64,000 bases of DNA from the NCBI GenBank assembly GCA_037389465.1, contig JAZARR010000032.1, positions 3,420,001 to 3,484,000 on the forward strand, in the 5' to 3' direction. Each line of letters begins with the position of its first letter. Positions within the stretch are counted from its first letter, which is position 1. Under the pieces are notes generated by a model, which saw only the letters and a program-made list of their open reading frames with translations, did no database searches and was not told the DNA's origin. This document shows positions 62,020-64,000 of this stretch, in pieces. The translations under genes were made by a program, and so were the position numbers. The DNA is from Baylisascaris procyonis (lineage: Eukaryota > Nematoda > Chromadorea > Rhabditida > Ascarididae).

Positions 62020-64000
62020 TATTTCTTTTCCATTTTCATTTCCACTGTATCATCAGATTCGATGATCACCGAAAACAGAGCTGAGCACTACGATTATCTG
62101 ACTACCTTCATGAGATAGCTTGTAAAAACGTCTCAACATCTCTCCTCTTCTGCGCTATTGCGTCATCTGTTTCTCCATCATTTTACCATTTTAATGTCCT
62201 TCTAACACCTGCTCTGTATGACATTTCTGAACCATTTTAGGTGTCTGTGGCCGTTTCGAAATTGGTGTACCTATACATAAATTTGGACAAGCATGAATTG
62301 AGGTTTTATTATGATGTGCAACGGTATTTATTATATCGATCGAATTTCATAACTTTCATGGATACCCAAATGAATACTACACGATAGAAGAATAACGTAA
62401 CGAGCACAAAGGTAGGTACTCTCACAACGCAGTTCACTATGCAAATCCATAAAACTTACTTCAGAAAATCTTTGTGGTCGAATTTGATGTGAAAATTTAA
62501 AACATTTGTGCTTGAAAAAATTGCTTTGCACAATTGTATTATTGCACGTGAATAAGGTAACCTGAAATTGCGAAAAAAAAGGTATGATGGAGACAATAAC
62601 AATACACTAAAATAGTGAAAGAAACACCACACTGTCATAGTGTGAAAAGACGACTAAGTATGGAAGAAGATAAGATGATGGCAATTGTTGTTGATGGGTG
62701 TCAATCAACGCAATGCACTATTTGATTGGCATGGGCACATTTGCGATCTGTTGCCTTGATGGCTTTACAAATACGGAATCGAACCGAGACATAATTACAC
62801 AAATCTAACGTGAAACTTCGATAGTAATAAACAACTGGTACTTCCATAAATAGAAAATGTGAAAATGACAGAAAGATAGCTGAACAAAAAGTAAGAAGAG
62901 CAGCAAATTTTAAAATTCAAATAATTTTGCATTTTTTGAAATGTTCTTTGCGAAAAAAATTACCTTATTAGGTTTTGAGGCGTTTATGCGCCTCGGCAAT
63001 ACATTTTGTGCCTATCAGTGACAAGAAATGCCGTCTGCTAATAACTGAAAAAAACTCGAATACTCCAACAATGACCGGTTTGTGCTTATAAACGAAACGC
63101 AGAAAAATTCCACGAGTAAATCATTCAAAATATGCATTAAGCGATAATAAAAATAGATGTGCTGACCCTAGCAATAACCAAATATATTTCATTTGTGATT
63201 CACTTTGTAGTAGTAGGCGGCAAAATGTTTGCAAATGATGGCTAGATTCAGATGAACTCTTGATGACTTTTGCTCGATAAGGAAAAGAAAGATATTCCCG
63301 TATGTTATTGGCTTCAACTGTATCCATTAGGGACAACGCTCATAAGAAGTGTTTAGCTCATGTGTGGTATGTTTTTATGCTGTTTGACGCATCACGCTTG
63401 GTCACTTAACCATGAAATGAACTGCAATAATATACTTTTATTAAGCCTGACATCCGTTATATATTTGAAAGAAAGAACCGGGAAGTACGAACCGGTAACG
63501 CAGTCCTCTCTCGTCACCTTTTATAATCTACACGTTACCATCCTTAGGATCTATGCACAGAAGAAGCATGGTGTTCAACATGCAGGATACTATTTAACAC
63601 ATAAAGTTTCAGGTGCTAAATAAGTTCGTTTTATAAGGGGCAAAACAATTATATATTTCATAATAGCTATAATATTTTGTAATTGTTTATTTTCTCCTCA
63701 ATTATGACTAAAAAATTGTCAATAAAAAAGAGAAATATAACTTTGCGGTGAAGAAAGAAAAGCGATATTAAAGGAATAACCATGTTTGAAAGAAAGCGTC
63801 GTTTCTCGTTAATTTCAAATATTGAGATCTGCGTTTTGATGATTCACGATGGTGAGATTTTGAAAATCCCATCATTGATAGATGGGATTTGCAGCGAAAG
63901 AAAGCAGATCGAATGGAAAACAGCGTTCAAAAATGTAACAATTATGCACCGAAACGATGGTAACAAGCCTATTCACTGAAGTGGGATGTTCCGCAAATTT
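62020..64000. other. right end, no supported gene
   Basis: A small GC-richer patch at 62690-62800 has open frames in both directions, for example minus-strand MSRFDSVFVKPSRQQIANVP. A minus-strand ORF near 63196 begins MKYIWLLLGSAHLFLLSLNA, signal-peptide-like but stopping after three more codons. None can be tied to a gene. Confidence 0.35.

Overview
The window looks like a piece of an AT-rich nematode nuclear genome. There are no operons or ribosome binding sites. Coding sequence is split into short exons (24 to about 340 bp), separated by introns of roughly 0.2 to 2.4 kb. Most introns end in TTTCAG- or TTGCAG-type acceptors. The one protein I can name carries the PH/SEC7 layout of a worm EFA6. 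The species cannot be fixed. Introns averaging under 1 kb would suit an ascaridoid or strongylid better than Caenorhabditis, but that is inference.

Layout. (1) About 5.5-12.3 kb, plus strand: the 3' part of an unrecognised glutamine-rich gene. Its last five exons join with consistent phase into a Q-rich coiled coil followed by a low-complexity tail, a stop at 12227 and AATAAA at 12298. (2) 15504-15599, plus: a likely last exon of another unrecognised gene, with AATAAA at 16132. (3) 16.5-22.5 kb: an accessory-looking stretch. It holds an unassigned 187-codon ORF, a TTATT-rich low-complexity tract, a decayed Ty3/Gypsy retrotransposon (RT, RNase H, possible integrase remnant), a CA-rich tract, a (TA)n array and a GC-rich open island. 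(4) 24882-36155, and perhaps to 37444, minus: a nearly complete EFA6/PSD-type Arf exchange factor in twelve phase-consistent exons, plus a tentative first exon. (5) 38-58 kb: a gene-poor, AT-rich region with microsatellites and several hairpin-forming inverted repeats. (6) 58-62 kb: weaker gene candidates, including a minus-strand ORF with a signal peptide just after a splice acceptor and a small minus-strand terminal exon at 61.5 kb.

The genes do not form an obvious pathway. EFA6 is a cortical membrane protein with Arf-GEF, PH and microtubule-regulating functions in animals. The other genes could not be named. I found no rRNA, tRNA, CRISPR array or convincing new multi-gene system. The items most worth checking are the 51.9 kb hairpin, the EFA6 N-terminus, the 24-bp microexon, and the small ORFs at 60.1 and 61.6 kb.
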